NCBI RefSeq assembly: GCF_028561275.1
Contig: NZ_JAQQTF010000002.1
Span: 652,812-716,811 of the forward strand
Direction: 5' to 3'
From: Aureisphaera galaxeae
Lineage (GTDB): Bacteria > Bacteroidota > Bacteroidia > Flavobacteriales > Flavobacteriaceae
DNA: 64,000 nucleotides
The translations under genes were made by a program, and so were the position numbers. Below the pieces are notes generated by a model that ran no database searches, had not been told where the DNA came from, and was given only the letters and a program-made list of their open reading frames with translations. This document shows, piece after piece, positions 25,812 to 35,343 of this stretch (the first letter of the stretch is position 1; every line of letters starts with the position of its first letter).

Positions 25812-26460
25812 ATTTTTTGGTCTTGTACGTTAGTTGAAGCGATTTGGAAATCACAAAATCGGCCAATTCCCTATGCGCTTTTATGATTGTATGTTCTTTC
25901 TCAAGAACCCTATTGTTGAATTCATTTATGGGATCACGATCACGGCCAATTCTCCGATTTTCCGAGTCACGGAATGTAGCCTCCATAAACACTCTAATAT
26001 CTGTATTTTTTAATAAAATCGCGTAAGTTCCCTCAATAATCAGCGAATTTCGTAACGAAATCGTTATCGTTTTTTTAAGAATTTCATTTTTTTCATAATC
26101 GACCAAGGGTTTGGTAATGTTTTTTACCCCATTTTTAAACAATTCTGAATGCGTATCCAATAACTCCAAATCCACTTCCTCGGGACCGATCCTAGAAAAA
26201 TCTTTCAATCGTGCCTCGTGATTATCTTTTGGCGGTAATTTGAAGTAATCATCGCTATGCAGGGTATAGGGCTCCGTCCCTGTTAACTGCTCCAATTGTA
26301 CGGAAAGTACCTTCGCCAACGAGCTTTTTCCACACCCAGATTCACCTCCAATGGCGATCACGATTCTTTCCTGTTCCTTTAGTTTTTGTTCAATAGATGG
26401 AAGCAATTGCGACACCGCCAATTCGTAATCCGAATGATATTGAATGTCGTCACCTATCAT
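25804..26460 (-). CDS. Uridine-kinase-like P-loop kinase, substrate unknown
   Basis: A 218-residue cytoplasmic P-loop kinase. The Walker A is GGESGCGKSSLAK (about residues 38-50), followed by the uridine-kinase-like SDDYFKLPPKDN (substrate Asp region) and SLIIEGTYAILL (Walker-B-like). The lid holds RRIGRDRDPINEFNNRVLEKEH. The fold belongs to the uridine kinase/phosphoribulokinase/glycerate-kinase group; true uridine kinases have other residues around the nucleoside pocket, so the substrate here may be a sugar, glycerate or nucleoside. It is embedded in the trehalase/GH100-like operon: 5 bases after the GH100-like gene and overlapping the SLC45-like gene by 8 bases. Confidence 0.7.
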   Translation of the reverse strand: MIGDDIQYHSDYELAVSQLLPSIEQKLKEQERIVIAIGGESGCGKSSLAKVLSVQLEQLTGTEPYTLHSDDYFKLPPKDNHEARLKDFSRIGPEEVDLELLDTHSELFKNGVKNITKPLVDYEKNEILKKTITISLRNSLIIEGTYAILLKNTDIRVFMEATFRDSENRRIGRDRDPINEFNNRVLEKEHTIIKAHRELADFVISKSLQLTYKTKKYD

Positions 26461-26465
26461 GGGTA

Positions 26466-27641
26466 TTATTCCGAAAGATGTAAAGCTAATTTCATGAAAA
26501 CAATTCCCGAAGCGGTATATCCCATTTGGGTCTTACCACCCAAAGCCAATGTCTTCCCATGGATGTATTCCTGAAAATTCCAATCCGGTTTTTCCCTTAC
26601 GACATCGACAAATGTAGAAATGATGTTCTTCACTTCTCCATGCATGCCGTTTTTGGCCAATCCCCAACAGAAAAGTCCCATCCAAACCGGCCAGATTCCT
26701 CCATTGTGAAAGGCGCCTGGGTGATTTTTAAAACTGAAGGAATAGTTGCCTTCCAATAGATTCCAATCCTCACTTTTCTCTGTGATCATAGGCCAAAAGG
26801 CTGGAATCAAGGCCGAACCAATCTCTGAAGTTAAAGTGTCTATGAACTGCGATATTTTTTCCTTTTGATGGGCATTCAAACGTGTTTGAAGCAAGGCCAA
26901 CGCATTTCCAGCGGCGTCGAAACGGGTGTCGTATTTGCCCGGTAGCATAAAGGCGATAAAGTGCAAAATGGAATCGGGATCCAATTGTTGAAAAGCAGTT
27001 TTATGATAGACATGTCCTTCCTCTGTTTCATGGGAAGGCCAAAAATTCTGAAAGGCCCGATCCGAATCCAAAGGTTCTTTTCCTGCAATAGTATTCCAAA
27101 GATTTTCTCCCCAAAGGCGCAGCATGTTATCATACAAAGTGTAGCCATGAACCGGATATTCGTCGGCCCAATTTCCACTCAACGGTGTATACAACCATCC
27201 TTTGTTATTAAATTCGGTAGCCTTTAGAAAGGAAAGGCATTTTTCCACTTTGGGTCTAAGGATATGCCAAGTGCTTTCGTCTTTCGTTTCTTGATAATAC
27301 ATGCAGCATCCCAAAACAAACCATGTGTTCGCATCGATACGTCCTACCAAACTTCCATAGGAAACATCGTTTTCTTTGGGAAGCACGTTAGAAGGGATCA
27401 TCCCCAAATCGTTTTGGTGATCCGCTAGGGTAAGAAGCGAGTTTTTAAGTCCTTCAATAACTGTATCATTGCCAATTTTGAGACCCGCCAATCCGCATAC
27501 AATGCTGTCCCGAGCCCAAATTCGTTTGTAATTATCAGCCTCAATGGTACTGGCAAGTATCCCTTCGGGAGTGCATAAATCCTCTAATAGGGCAACCGCA
27601 TCTTCGTATATCTCCGAAAATCCTTGGATCATGTTACTCAC
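26466..27641 (-). CDS. GH100-like (alpha/alpha)6 glycosidase
   Basis: A 391-residue cytoplasmic six-hairpin glycosidase without signal peptide. Landmarks resemble GH100 neutral/alkaline invertases: RIWARDSIVCGLAGL near residue 42 (family: RDF...), GRIDANTWFVLG with the candidate catalytic Asp103, the AFHNGGIWPVWMGLF segment (family: YHNGGSWPVLLW) and FQEYIHGKT with a candidate catalytic Glu. The likely substrate is sucrose or a related glucoside, which suits the sucrose-type transporter and fructokinase in the same operon. An amylo-alpha-1,6-glucosidase-like (GDE_C) role is the alternative. It overlaps the GH97 gene by 8 bases. Confidence 0.65.
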   Translation of the reverse strand: MSNMIQGFSEIYEDAVALLEDLCTPEGILASTIEADNYKRIWARDSIVCGLAGLKIGNDTVIEGLKNSLLTLADHQNDLGMIPSNVLPKENDVSYGSLVGRIDANTWFVLGCCMYYQETKDESTWHILRPKVEKCLSFLKATEFNNKGWLYTPLSGNWADEYPVHGYTLYDNMLRLWGENLWNTIAGKEPLDSDRAFQNFWPSHETEEGHVYHKTAFQQLDPDSILHFIAFMLPGKYDTRFDAAGNALALLQTRLNAHQKEKISQFIDTLTSEIGSALIPAFWPMITEKSEDWNLLEGNYSFSFKNHPGAFHNGGIWPVWMGLFCWGLAKNGMHGEVKNIISTFVDVVREKPDWNFQEYIHGKTLALGGKTQMGYTASGIVFMKLALHLSE

Positions 27642-29769
27642 TTATAAGACTCATGGCAAAACCACCTCCAGGGGCTAAATTCACTGTGATTTTTGAAGAA
27701 GCATCTACTTCCATCGTTTCGATTTCATAGGCTTCCGGATTGTCATTCCAATGGGCATCGGCGGCATCTTTGTAGATCATAGCCTGATATTTCTTCCCTT
27801 GTGGCAAGAAGCTGAGTTCGACCGTTTGCATACGGCTATCTTCGTTGGTGATTCCTCCCACAAACCAATTTCCGCTTTCCTTTTCTTCACGAGCTATCGT
27901 AACAAAATCTCCGATCTCTCCATCCAATACCTTCGATTGTTCCCAATCCACACCCACATCGGTAATGAACTGAAAAGCCGGGTGCGGTTGGCCATCAACA
28001 GTGTAATGTTCTGGCAAATCACAGGCCATTTGTACTGGACTATAAATCACCACATACAATGCTAACTGATGAGCAAGTGTCGTATTGACCTGGTTCTCTT
28101 CTTTATACTCGTTGAATTTAATGTTGAAAGCACCTGGAGTAAAGTCGATAGGTCCCCCCAACATACGCGTAAAGGCAATGGTGGGTAAGTGGTTGGGTGG
28201 ATTTCCACCATCACTAGCCCATGCATTGAATTCCTGTCCACGGAGTCCTTCGCGAGCAATGGCATTAGGATAGGTGCGACGTTTCCCAGTGGCTTTAATG
28301 GGTTCGTGAGCGTTGATCGCAATTTTTTTGGCAGCGGCTTCGCGAAGTACCTTTTCGTAGTGGTTCACCATCCATTGTCCATGATGGTATTCTCCTTTAG
28401 GAATGATTTTACCTACATAGCCCGTTTTTACAGAGTTCATGCCATTTTCTTTCATGAAATTGTAGGCCTCTTCCATTTGCTTTTCATAAGTTCTCGGTGC
28501 GGCAGAGGTTTCGTGGTGCATGATTACTTCCACGCCCTTTTCCTTGGCATAGGCCATGACTTCTTCAAAATCATAATCAGGGTAGGGCGTCATAAAGTCG
28601 AAAATGCCTTCACGGTCTTCGGTGTTGATCCATTGATCCCAACCGGTGTTCCATCCTTCGACCAAGAGTCCCTTAATACCATTCGCAGCTGCAAAATCAA
28701 CGTACTTCTTGGCATTTTCGGTCGTGGCGCCATGACGACTGGAGTTTTTGGAACCTTCTATGTAGGTATTCATGTCTTGGCTTCCTTCCATGTCCCAAGT
28801 GGATTTACCAATGTGCATTTCCCACCAGATTCCAACATACTTCATCGGAGTAAAATAGCTTACATCGCCAATGGCATTTGGATCGTTGAGGTTCACCAAT
28901 AAATTCGATTCGATTAAATCTCCTGGTTTTTCCCCTATCTGTAGCGTTCGCCAAGGTGTAGAGAAAGGCAGTGAAACCTCTGCCTTACCTCCTAAAATTT
29001 CGGAACCGACCAATTCACTCGTCATTTTTAGGCCAGAAGGGTCTACTTTAAGTGTCATCCCCGAATAGTTGGTAAGGTCGGCTTCGTGAAAACTGAGATA
29101 CAACCCGTCCTGGGTTTTCATGGTAACCGGAGTATTCACAGCATTTTCCGGGATGTAGGTAGCGATAAGATTAGGGTTGCCAACTTTGGAAAGGGCATCG
29201 ATTTCCGAGAATTTGGATTCGTTGTATAAATGCTCGTAAATATCCCAATCTCCCGGTAACCACCAAGTATCGTGATCTCCTGTTAAATTGAATTCGGTAT
29301 TCTCGTCCATGATCAACAGCTCGGTAACGCTTTCCTGTTCTGGGAATTCGTAGCGGAAGCCCAATCCGTCGTCATAAACGCGGAAAACCAAGTTCATTTT
29401 TCTTGGTGTTACCGTATTTTCTTCCAATGAAATTTTCAATTCATTGTAGTGATTATTCACCATGCGCTGTTCGCCCCAAGGCATTTCCCAATCTTCGTTT
29501 ATGGTTTCACTTATGGAAGCGGTAATACTGAAACCGCTTTTAAAACTGGGCTGATCTTTTACATCGAAACTCATATAAGACGTATCGATAACGGTAGCAC
29601 CTTTATGTTGTACTAGATAATAGAGTTGTCCGGTGTTTGACAGACCTACTTTTGCAGTGATGGATCCGTTGGGTGAGGTTACTTCTGTATTAGGGGTTTC
29701 GGGTTGGCATGAAAAGAGGATTGCCCCTGCTGTAGCCAACAACAGGGCTGCTAATCGATTCGTAGTCAT
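27634..29769 (-). CDS. GH97 alpha-glucosidase lipoprotein, SusB-like
   Basis: A 711-residue lipoprotein (signal ending ILFSC, Cys21) of the GH97 family. Three catalytic carboxylates of SusB are matched at a constant offset of 19: Glu420 in MHHETSAAP, Glu489 in NAHEPIKATG and Glu513 in REGLRGQEFN (SusB 439, 508 and 532), which marks the inverting alpha-glucosidase subtype. A calcium-site Glu in the preceding beta-sandwich domain is also plausible. It cleaves alpha-glucosides, probably sugars released from alpha-glucans or sucrose-type oligomers, at the periplasmic side of the outer membrane. First gene of the compact minus-strand operon; 69 bases follow the gene upstream. Confidence 0.95.
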   Translation of the reverse strand: MTTNRLAALLLATAGAILFSCQPETPNTEVTSPNGSITAKVGLSNTGQLYYLVQHKGATVIDTSYMSFDVKDQPSFKSGFSITASISETINEDWEMPWGEQRMVNNHYNELKISLEENTVTPRKMNLVFRVYDDGLGFRYEFPEQESVTELLIMDENTEFNLTGDHDTWWLPGDWDIYEHLYNESKFSEIDALSKVGNPNLIATYIPENAVNTPVTMKTQDGLYLSFHEADLTNYSGMTLKVDPSGLKMTSELVGSEILGGKAEVSLPFSTPWRTLQIGEKPGDLIESNLLVNLNDPNAIGDVSYFTPMKYVGIWWEMHIGKSTWDMEGSQDMNTYIEGSKNSSRHGATTENAKKYVDFAAANGIKGLLVEGWNTGWDQWINTEDREGIFDFMTPYPDYDFEEVMAYAKEKGVEVIMHHETSAAPRTYEKQMEEAYNFMKENGMNSVKTGYVGKIIPKGEYHHGQWMVNHYEKVLREAAAKKIAINAHEPIKATGKRRTYPNAIAREGLRGQEFNAWASDGGNPPNHLPTIAFTRMLGGPIDFTPGAFNIKFNEYKEENQVNTTLAHQLALYVVIYSPVQMACDLPEHYTVDGQPHPAFQFITDVGVDWEQSKVLDGEIGDFVTIAREEKESGNWFVGGITNEDSRMQTVELSFLPQGKKYQAMIYKDAADAHWNDNPEAYEIETMEVDASSKITVNLAPGGGFAMSLISE

Positions 29770-29838
29770 AATAGTATAAGTTTCTCTTACTTAAAGATAA
29801 GAAAATTATACGGTAAGTCTATAGGAAAAACAGGAAGT

Positions 29839-30732
29839 CTATTCCTTTATGGGAAGGAAAATTTCGGCTTTCCAATTCAATTCATCACCGCCCATATTGG
29901 GATTGTTGTAGAACACCTCCAATGGGGTGAGATCAACTTCAATATTATTGGCTTCCGCATACTCTTCTAACGCATACCATGCCCTATCTGAAGTAATGTA
30001 ATTTCCGTTGTAAGTAGCTTTCAATGCCTTTTTGGAAAAGATCCTTTTATATCTAATTTCAGGGTGCTCGGGTAGATTCTCACTACGCACAATAGGAAAG
30101 CAGAAATTATAGATAATGCTGTCATTTTCCTGATCCCATCGTTCAACCTCCACAAAAGGTGTTCCCCGCGGTTCCAGATTGGCCTGTATCATAAAACCAG
30201 TGAGCGTATTGTAGGTGCTCATCATTCCTCTAGCTTTTTCTATCTGAATTCCCTTCAACGGAATATAAGCACAGAAACTCGCTTGGGTATCGCTTTCCCC
30301 TTCGATAGTTACCCTAATCTCTTTAAGATGTTCATTCAGTTTCTGAAAGAATTCCTGAACCTGTTCCTTAGATTCCTTTTCGAATTTCGATTCACCGAAG
30401 GGAATCTGCGTGCGGTACCTTAGCCCATTTTCGGCATCAATAATACCGGCACTTACCTTAACCTCATTATCGCCTACCTTTTTAATGTTCCAAACATAGG
30501 TTCTTACGGTATCTCCCTTTTTGATGGTTTGCACCAATTCCCCCAAGCTTTTCTGAACGATAGGCTCGTGATTTTTAAGGGAGGAGTTCCAGGATTTAAT
30601 CGACTGATTTACGGTACCAACGGTTGTCTCGGCCTTAAAGTTTACCTGATAATCATAGCTCTTAATGAACAAGTACCACAGTACAGCTAAAACAGCTAGG
30701 CCAAGGAAGGTCAATAATGCTTTTTTCACCAT
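29839..30732 (-). CDS. Membrane-anchored protein with GyrI-like effector-binding domain
   Basis: A 297-residue protein with one N-terminal membrane segment (ALLTFLGLAVLAVLWYLFI). Residues ~28-165 resemble a SRPBCC-type lipid/ligand cavity (SFCAYIPLKGIQIEKARG), and residues ~170-295 resemble the GyrI/AraC effector-binding domain: GTPFVEVERWDQENDSIIYNFCFPI, YKRIFSKKALKATYNGNYITSDRAWYALEEYAEANNIE, and LEVFYNNPNMGGDELNWKAEIFLPI. There is no DNA-binding domain, so it probably binds small molecules in the periplasm or modulates a partner. It lies between the PAP2-like and GH97 genes on the same strand; role in sugar use unknown. Confidence 0.7.
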   Translation of the reverse strand: MVKKALLTFLGLAVLAVLWYLFIKSYDYQVNFKAETTVGTVNQSIKSWNSSLKNHEPIVQKSLGELVQTIKKGDTVRTYVWNIKKVGDNEVKVSAGIIDAENGLRYRTQIPFGESKFEKESKEQVQEFFQKLNEHLKEIRVTIEGESDTQASFCAYIPLKGIQIEKARGMMSTYNTLTGFMIQANLEPRGTPFVEVERWDQENDSIIYNFCFPIVRSENLPEHPEIRYKRIFSKKALKATYNGNYITSDRAWYALEEYAEANNIEVDLTPLEVFYNNPNMGGDELNWKAEIFLPIKE

Positions 30733-30748
30733 AAGGTTGCCTCTGGGT

Positions 30749-32089
30749 TTAGTTTTTACGCATTTCTAGGGTTTTCACAAAATGTTGCCCAAGGGCTTTC
30801 CCTTGATCCAAGCCATTATCGATAGCCGCTCGATAGTGGATTCCTCCATACAGTCGACTTACCGCAGCTTCTGCAGCGGCCAACCTAAAGGATTTAAAAT
30901 TGCGAATAGGAAGACCGTAAGGAACTTCCGTATTATCGTTGAAAGAGAAATTATCTCCAAAAATTCCAGTTAATACTTCCGAAGCCGCTCCTGAAACTAC
31001 GGAGTGTCCACTTACATACTCTGGAAATGGTGGTGTTTGTAAAATGGGCTGCCAGCTGTCATCCATGTGCTCATTGATTAAAGTCTCCGGACGTACCAAA
31101 TTGCTTCGGTATTTTTCGTCCCAGCAACTAATAAAGGCATCTGCGATGGCCATGGAGGTATGCGTGTACGTATACATGGTATTCATCACATCATAATCCG
31201 CTTTCTTGGTAGCGATCTTTGCGATACCGATCCAATGCGCTCCTGGGGTTATTTTTTTGGTGGCGAACATAAGGTGACCACGGGTTACCGAAACATAAGG
31301 GTTGCAATCCCAAAACTGTGCAATTTCGATCTCTTCGCTATCATCTCCATTCTTGGTAATCTCTTGGCTTACGTCATACACTTCTACCAATTCCTTGTAG
31401 AAATCACTGTCCTTGTCCATAGAGAAGGGCGGTGGCGGAAGAGGTTTAAATTGAGAAGCGGAATCCAATAGGAACGGGCGGATTTTATTCCAATGGGGTT
31501 CTATACCATCCATATACGATGGAGGTGTAGGTTGCCAACGCGAAGGGTCCTCCGTTTGCACTGTAAACTTGGGCATGGTACGCGTTTGCTTGTAGTTGTC
31601 TTTGTCCAACCAAGCGGCGATGTGTTCTGCCACTTCCATCCCATATTTTTTAGAAGCTTGAAATTCGGCATCATTGGTCTTACTCCAAATGCCATAGAGA
31701 CTATCTTGGAAGGCTCCAATACGGGCTTCCGAAAAAATCAATCGTTTGCTCACGTCCATATGGGCAATGAGTGCTGCCAAATCGTAGTTCACATTGGGAT
31801 TATCCGTCTTTGGGATGGCTTCCAAATCACTAATTTGACCCGCCAAGGAACTGAAATCATCCGATTGGCTCGCTAGGATTTCGTACGCCGCCACATTGGG
31901 ATAGGCATAAATCCTACTGGCTACGGGTGGAGAAAAAATATCGTGGATCATCACTTCGGTCACTTTATCTACCGAATTGTGAAAGTCATCCGGGCTTATG
32001 GTAATAGGCTGGGGAGGTTCGCTACAGGATGCCAATAACAGTAGGCAAACTGATAAAATACTTCCAAATCGCATCATCATCTTAGGCAT
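30749..32089 (-). CDS. PAP2/vanadium-haloperoxidase-like lipoprotein
   Basis: A 446-residue lipoprotein (signal ends LLLLASC) of the PAP2 superfamily, vanadium-haloperoxidase-like branch. The core signatures are PFPEYVSGHSVVSGAASEVL (the SGH motif with its His) and SRLYGGIHYRAAIDNGLDQG (family: SRxxxGxHxxxD). The upstream motif expected to carry Lys/Arg phosphate ligands lies in SNLVRPETLINEHMDD. The protein would act on phosphoester or bind vanadate for halide oxidation in the periplasm; which of the two cannot be decided here. It lies 5 bases after the FG-GAP gene, within the susC/susD arm, as seen for similar genes in marine Bacteroidota. Confidence 0.85.
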   Translation of the reverse strand: MPKMMMRFGSILSVCLLLLASCSEPPQPITISPDDFHNSVDKVTEVMIHDIFSPPVASRIYAYPNVAAYEILASQSDDFSSLAGQISDLEAIPKTDNPNVNYDLAALIAHMDVSKRLIFSEARIGAFQDSLYGIWSKTNDAEFQASKKYGMEVAEHIAAWLDKDNYKQTRTMPKFTVQTEDPSRWQPTPPSYMDGIEPHWNKIRPFLLDSASQFKPLPPPPFSMDKDSDFYKELVEVYDVSQEITKNGDDSEEIEIAQFWDCNPYVSVTRGHLMFATKKITPGAHWIGIAKIATKKADYDVMNTMYTYTHTSMAIADAFISCWDEKYRSNLVRPETLINEHMDDSWQPILQTPPFPEYVSGHSVVSGAASEVLTGIFGDNFSFNDNTEVPYGLPIRNFKSFRLAAAEAAVSRLYGGIHYRAAIDNGLDQGKALGQHFVKTLEMRKN

Positions 32090-32094
32090 GTTTT

Positions 32095-35000
32095 CTATGG
32101 TTTTTTGATTAGGTATACTTCTGCTTTTTCATTGTTGAAGGTGACTAGCAAATAGCTGTTCCCTTGGTGTTCAATGATATTTAGGTGGCGCACCGACTTT
32201 TGGGCCAAATCCAATCCTAGGAAATGCCCGAGCACGGGTGGATTTTCATTTTCTATCAATGCTCCAGAAAAAGAATCCAGTCTTCCGTGATAGGGTTTTA
32301 TACCGAAATAGTTTCCGGCGGCCAACACTTCTTTTTGGTTGTCGTTGTCAAAGTCAAAAGTACAAAAAGAGAGGATAGGAGACACCTGCAATCGGTTGTC
32401 GAAAGGAACAAACTCGAAACTTCCAGCATTGTTCTTTAGATAGCCCGATTTGAGGGTGTGCACCTCTAACAGGGTACTTTCGGATAAAACGCCTTTTTCA
32501 AATATGTTTTCTATGGTTTGCCCCGCAAAGGACTTATAATCGGGGAATTTTTTCTTCAAGAATACCAATTGCGAGGTGAGTTCATCAAAATCTTCCAACG
32601 GATAATAATTCCCATTCTTTTGAGTGGCAACAATAGTCTCTGTTCTTCCATTCTTGTCGAAGTCGTATAGATACATCTTCATGGGAGAATTTTCGGAAGC
32701 GATAAACTTGGAGTTTTCTCCCCAATTCCCTAATAACAAATCCTGATCACCGTCGGAATCTATATCGAAGGATGTTAGCGACTGCCATAGCCCATTTAAT
32801 GGCTCAGCTCCCAATTCTTTCTGAGTGAAGGTTCCGTTTACATTTTCGAATAAGGTTGGGGACATCCATTCACCTACTACCACAAGGTCCTTCACTCCGT
32901 CTCCAGTGACATCCACCCAGTGGGCATCGGTAATCATTCCTATGCTCATAGGAGCATTGTTGGGATCTATTTGAAAGGTGCCACCTTCATTCTTCAGGAA
33001 ATAGGACTCACCTGGCGTTCCGAATCTATTGGTAAGGGTCTGATTTCCTATAAACAAGTCCATATCTCCGTCTCCATCATAATCCTCTGCAGCGACGACT
33101 GAGGCATTTTGAAACATTTCCAGTAGATTCGATGCAATGAAGGTCGTATCGCTTTGGGTATACAATGCATCGAGTAGGGCAGGGGACGTTCCGGAAAAAT
33201 CACCTCCACCAGTACCTACAAACAGATCGTTCTTTCCGTCTTTATTGAAATCGGCGACTACAGCATCTATGTCTTCCGTGACTCTATTTTCAGTAAAAAT
33301 AGTCTGTGGAGATGCGGCAAAAGCCGTATCACCCTGCATAAACATTTGTGCCTCTTTGAATTTTGACCCTCCAAAGAAAATATCATCAGTTCCATCGCCA
33401 TTAAAGTCGCCTACAGCCGTAGCAGGACCACGATCGGAAACCTGATACGGAATCAGTTTTTCGCGATGAAAATTGATATAAGGATCCTCCTCATGGGTGA
33501 AGTCCAAATAAAGATTGTTTTCTGCCTTTTCGAATAAGGTCTTTTCTGAAGGCTTAAGCGAATTGTAATCGAACGGTTGTGTGCCTTCTGGCTGAATATC
33601 CAATTTCTGATTCACATCGACATTCGTTATAACCTGATAGGTTCCGTTGGGCCAAACGATTTTTAAAGAATCCACCTTTGTAGTTTCACCATACCCAAAA
33701 TGGATGATGGGTTCTGAAGAAGCCTGAAATCCCCGTACCGTATACATTTCCTTGTATTGCTGAATCCCATTGTGATACGAAAATACCTTGGTGCCAATTC
33801 CGAAAGGATTCTTTCCATTGTAATTCAATGAAAGTTTCAGGTAGTTGGCTTTATCATCGGTTTTGTTCGCATAAATAATGGGACTTCGATTCAGGTTGTG
33901 TGTAATAATATCCAAATCGCCATCACCGTCGAAATCTGCCAGGGCAGAGGCGCCCGAAATAAGGGAGTCCCTTTGTATCCATCGTTCCGATTCATCCGAA
34001 AACGAGGCATTGCCCATTCCCTTGAAAATGTAATTAGGAACATTTCCCTTAGGCATTAATTCCAAAGCTTCTTTGTCCATGAGTCGTGTAGATTCCATCT
34101 TTTTCTGAATCTGCTCGTTGGAGACAAAGTTGATATAGTCCAGATCATTGGGTCGCTTGGCAATCCCGTTAGAGATAAAGAGATCCTGTTCACTATCCTG
34201 ATCGAAATCGGCAAAGAGGGCGCTCCAGCTCCAATCGGTGGCCGCCACTCCGCTCAAAGGAGCCGTTTCGGTATAGTCATAGCCCTGCTGATTCAGGAAC
34301 AGCATGTTCCGGGTGTATTGGTAATGATACCCGTAGTTCTCCGTTCGTAATTTCAGGATTTGGAAGTTATCATCACCTTCCGATGCTTTTAACACCTTTT
34401 CATCTTCGGGAAGCATGTCCAAGGAAATAAGATCGGGCCAACCATCGCGATTCACATCGGCTACGTCATTTCCCATGGAAAATCGGGAAGTATGTCCGAA
34501 ATATTCCCGCATCTGATCGGTAAACGTCCCATCCTGATTATTGATGTAATAATAGTCATCCTCGTGGAAGTCATTACCGATATAAAGATCGGGCCAGCCG
34601 TCGTTGTTAAAGTCCGAAACTGCCAATCCAAGACCGTAGCTGTTTACGCCTCCATAAATTCCTGCTTCTTCACTCACATCGGTAAATGTTCCGCCGTCGT
34701 TTCTGAGCAGTTTGTCTCCGGTTTCATAATTGCGTTTATATCGTAGGTCTACCTTTCCGAAGGATTCTTGGGTATGTACAGCGTGATTCAGCAAGTAAAT
34801 ATCCAGATCACCATCCAAATCGTAGTCTAAGAAAGTAGCATTCGAGCTATAGGAATCATGATCTAATCCATAGGCAGCCGAACTTTCTGTGAAAGTGTCG
34901 TCTCCATTGTTAATGTAGAGTTCGTTATGACCATCGAATCCTAGGATACCTACCACAGCGCAGACGTAAATGTCTAATAGTCCGTCGCCATTTACATCCC

Positions 35001-35343
35001 CCATCACCGCACCAGTATTCCAAGTGCTATTTCCGGCAACGCCGGCTTTTTCGGTAATGTCTTCGAATTGAAAGTTGCCTTTGTTTAGGTAGAGTTTGTT
35101 TCCTACTTGATTTCCAGACAAGAATATATCTGGCAAGCCATCTACATTAATGTCACCCACGGCCACACCACCGCCATTATAGAAATATAGATAGTCGATA
35201 ATGTTGAGGTCGTCCGTTTCGGTAATGGTATTTTCGAAAATAAGGCCCGTATCTTCACTTTCTAAAGAATCGAAGAGAACGGCCTTCTCTTGACAGCCTA
35301 CTAGCGATAAAAGTCCGAAGACTAGGAGTAAGACTCTATTCAT
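32095..35343 (-). CDS. FG-GAP/ASPIC-domain lipoprotein (third copy)
   Basis: A lipoprotein of about 1082 residues. I chose the ATG at 35343 because it gives a perfect signal peptide, MNRVLLLVFGLLSLVGC (lipobox LVGC); the longer frame adds 20 residues without one. The protein is made of FG-GAP/VCBS beta-propeller repeats with many Ca-binding DxNxDG motifs (GDINVDGLPDIFLSGN, GDVNGDGLLDIYV, DYDLDGDLDIY). An ASPIC/UnbV domain near residues 520-590 shows VRGFQASSEPIIHFGYGE followed by the KIVWPNGTYQVI strand. Such CRTAC1-like proteins are surface-exposed and may bind glycans. Its start overlaps the paralogue upstream by 8 bases. Confidence 0.85.
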   Translation of the reverse strand: MNRVLLLVFGLLSLVGCQEKAVLFDSLESEDTGLIFENTITETDDLNIIDYLYFYNGGGVAVGDINVDGLPDIFLSGNQVGNKLYLNKGNFQFEDITEKAGVAGNSTWNTGAVMGDVNGDGLLDIYVCAVVGILGFDGHNELYINNGDDTFTESSAAYGLDHDSYSSNATFLDYDLDGDLDIYLLNHAVHTQESFGKVDLRYKRNYETGDKLLRNDGGTFTDVSEEAGIYGGVNSYGLGLAVSDFNNDGWPDLYIGNDFHEDDYYYINNQDGTFTDQMREYFGHTSRFSMGNDVADVNRDGWPDLISLDMLPEDEKVLKASEGDDNFQILKLRTENYGYHYQYTRNMLFLNQQGYDYTETAPLSGVAATDWSWSALFADFDQDSEQDLFISNGIAKRPNDLDYINFVSNEQIQKKMESTRLMDKEALELMPKGNVPNYIFKGMGNASFSDESERWIQRDSLISGASALADFDGDGDLDIITHNLNRSPIIYANKTDDKANYLKLSLNYNGKNPFGIGTKVFSYHNGIQQYKEMYTVRGFQASSEPIIHFGYGETTKVDSLKIVWPNGTYQVITNVDVNQKLDIQPEGTQPFDYNSLKPSEKTLFEKAENNLYLDFTHEEDPYINFHREKLIPYQVSDRGPATAVGDFNGDGTDDIFFGGSKFKEAQMFMQGDTAFAASPQTIFTENRVTEDIDAVVADFNKDGKNDLFVGTGGGDFSGTSPALLDALYTQSDTTFIASNLLEMFQNASVVAAEDYDGDGDMDLFIGNQTLTNRFGTPGESYFLKNEGGTFQIDPNNAPMSIGMITDAHWVDVTGDGVKDLVVVGEWMSPTLFENVNGTFTQKELGAEPLNGLWQSLTSFDIDSDGDQDLLLGNWGENSKFIASENSPMKMYLYDFDKNGRTETIVATQKNGNYYPLEDFDELTSQLVFLKKKFPDYKSFAGQTIENIFEKGVLSESTLLEVHTLKSGYLKNNAGSFEFVPFDNRLQVSPILSFCTFDFDNDNQKEVLAAGNYFGIKPYHGRLDSFSGALIENENPPVLGHFLGLDLAQKSVRHLNIIEHQGNSYLLVTFNNEKAEVYLIKKP

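Noticed and set aside
28189-28902. 237-codon plus-strand frame inside the GH97 gene
   Set aside because: Antisense to catalytic regions with matched active-site residues on the other strand; a by-product of codon bias.
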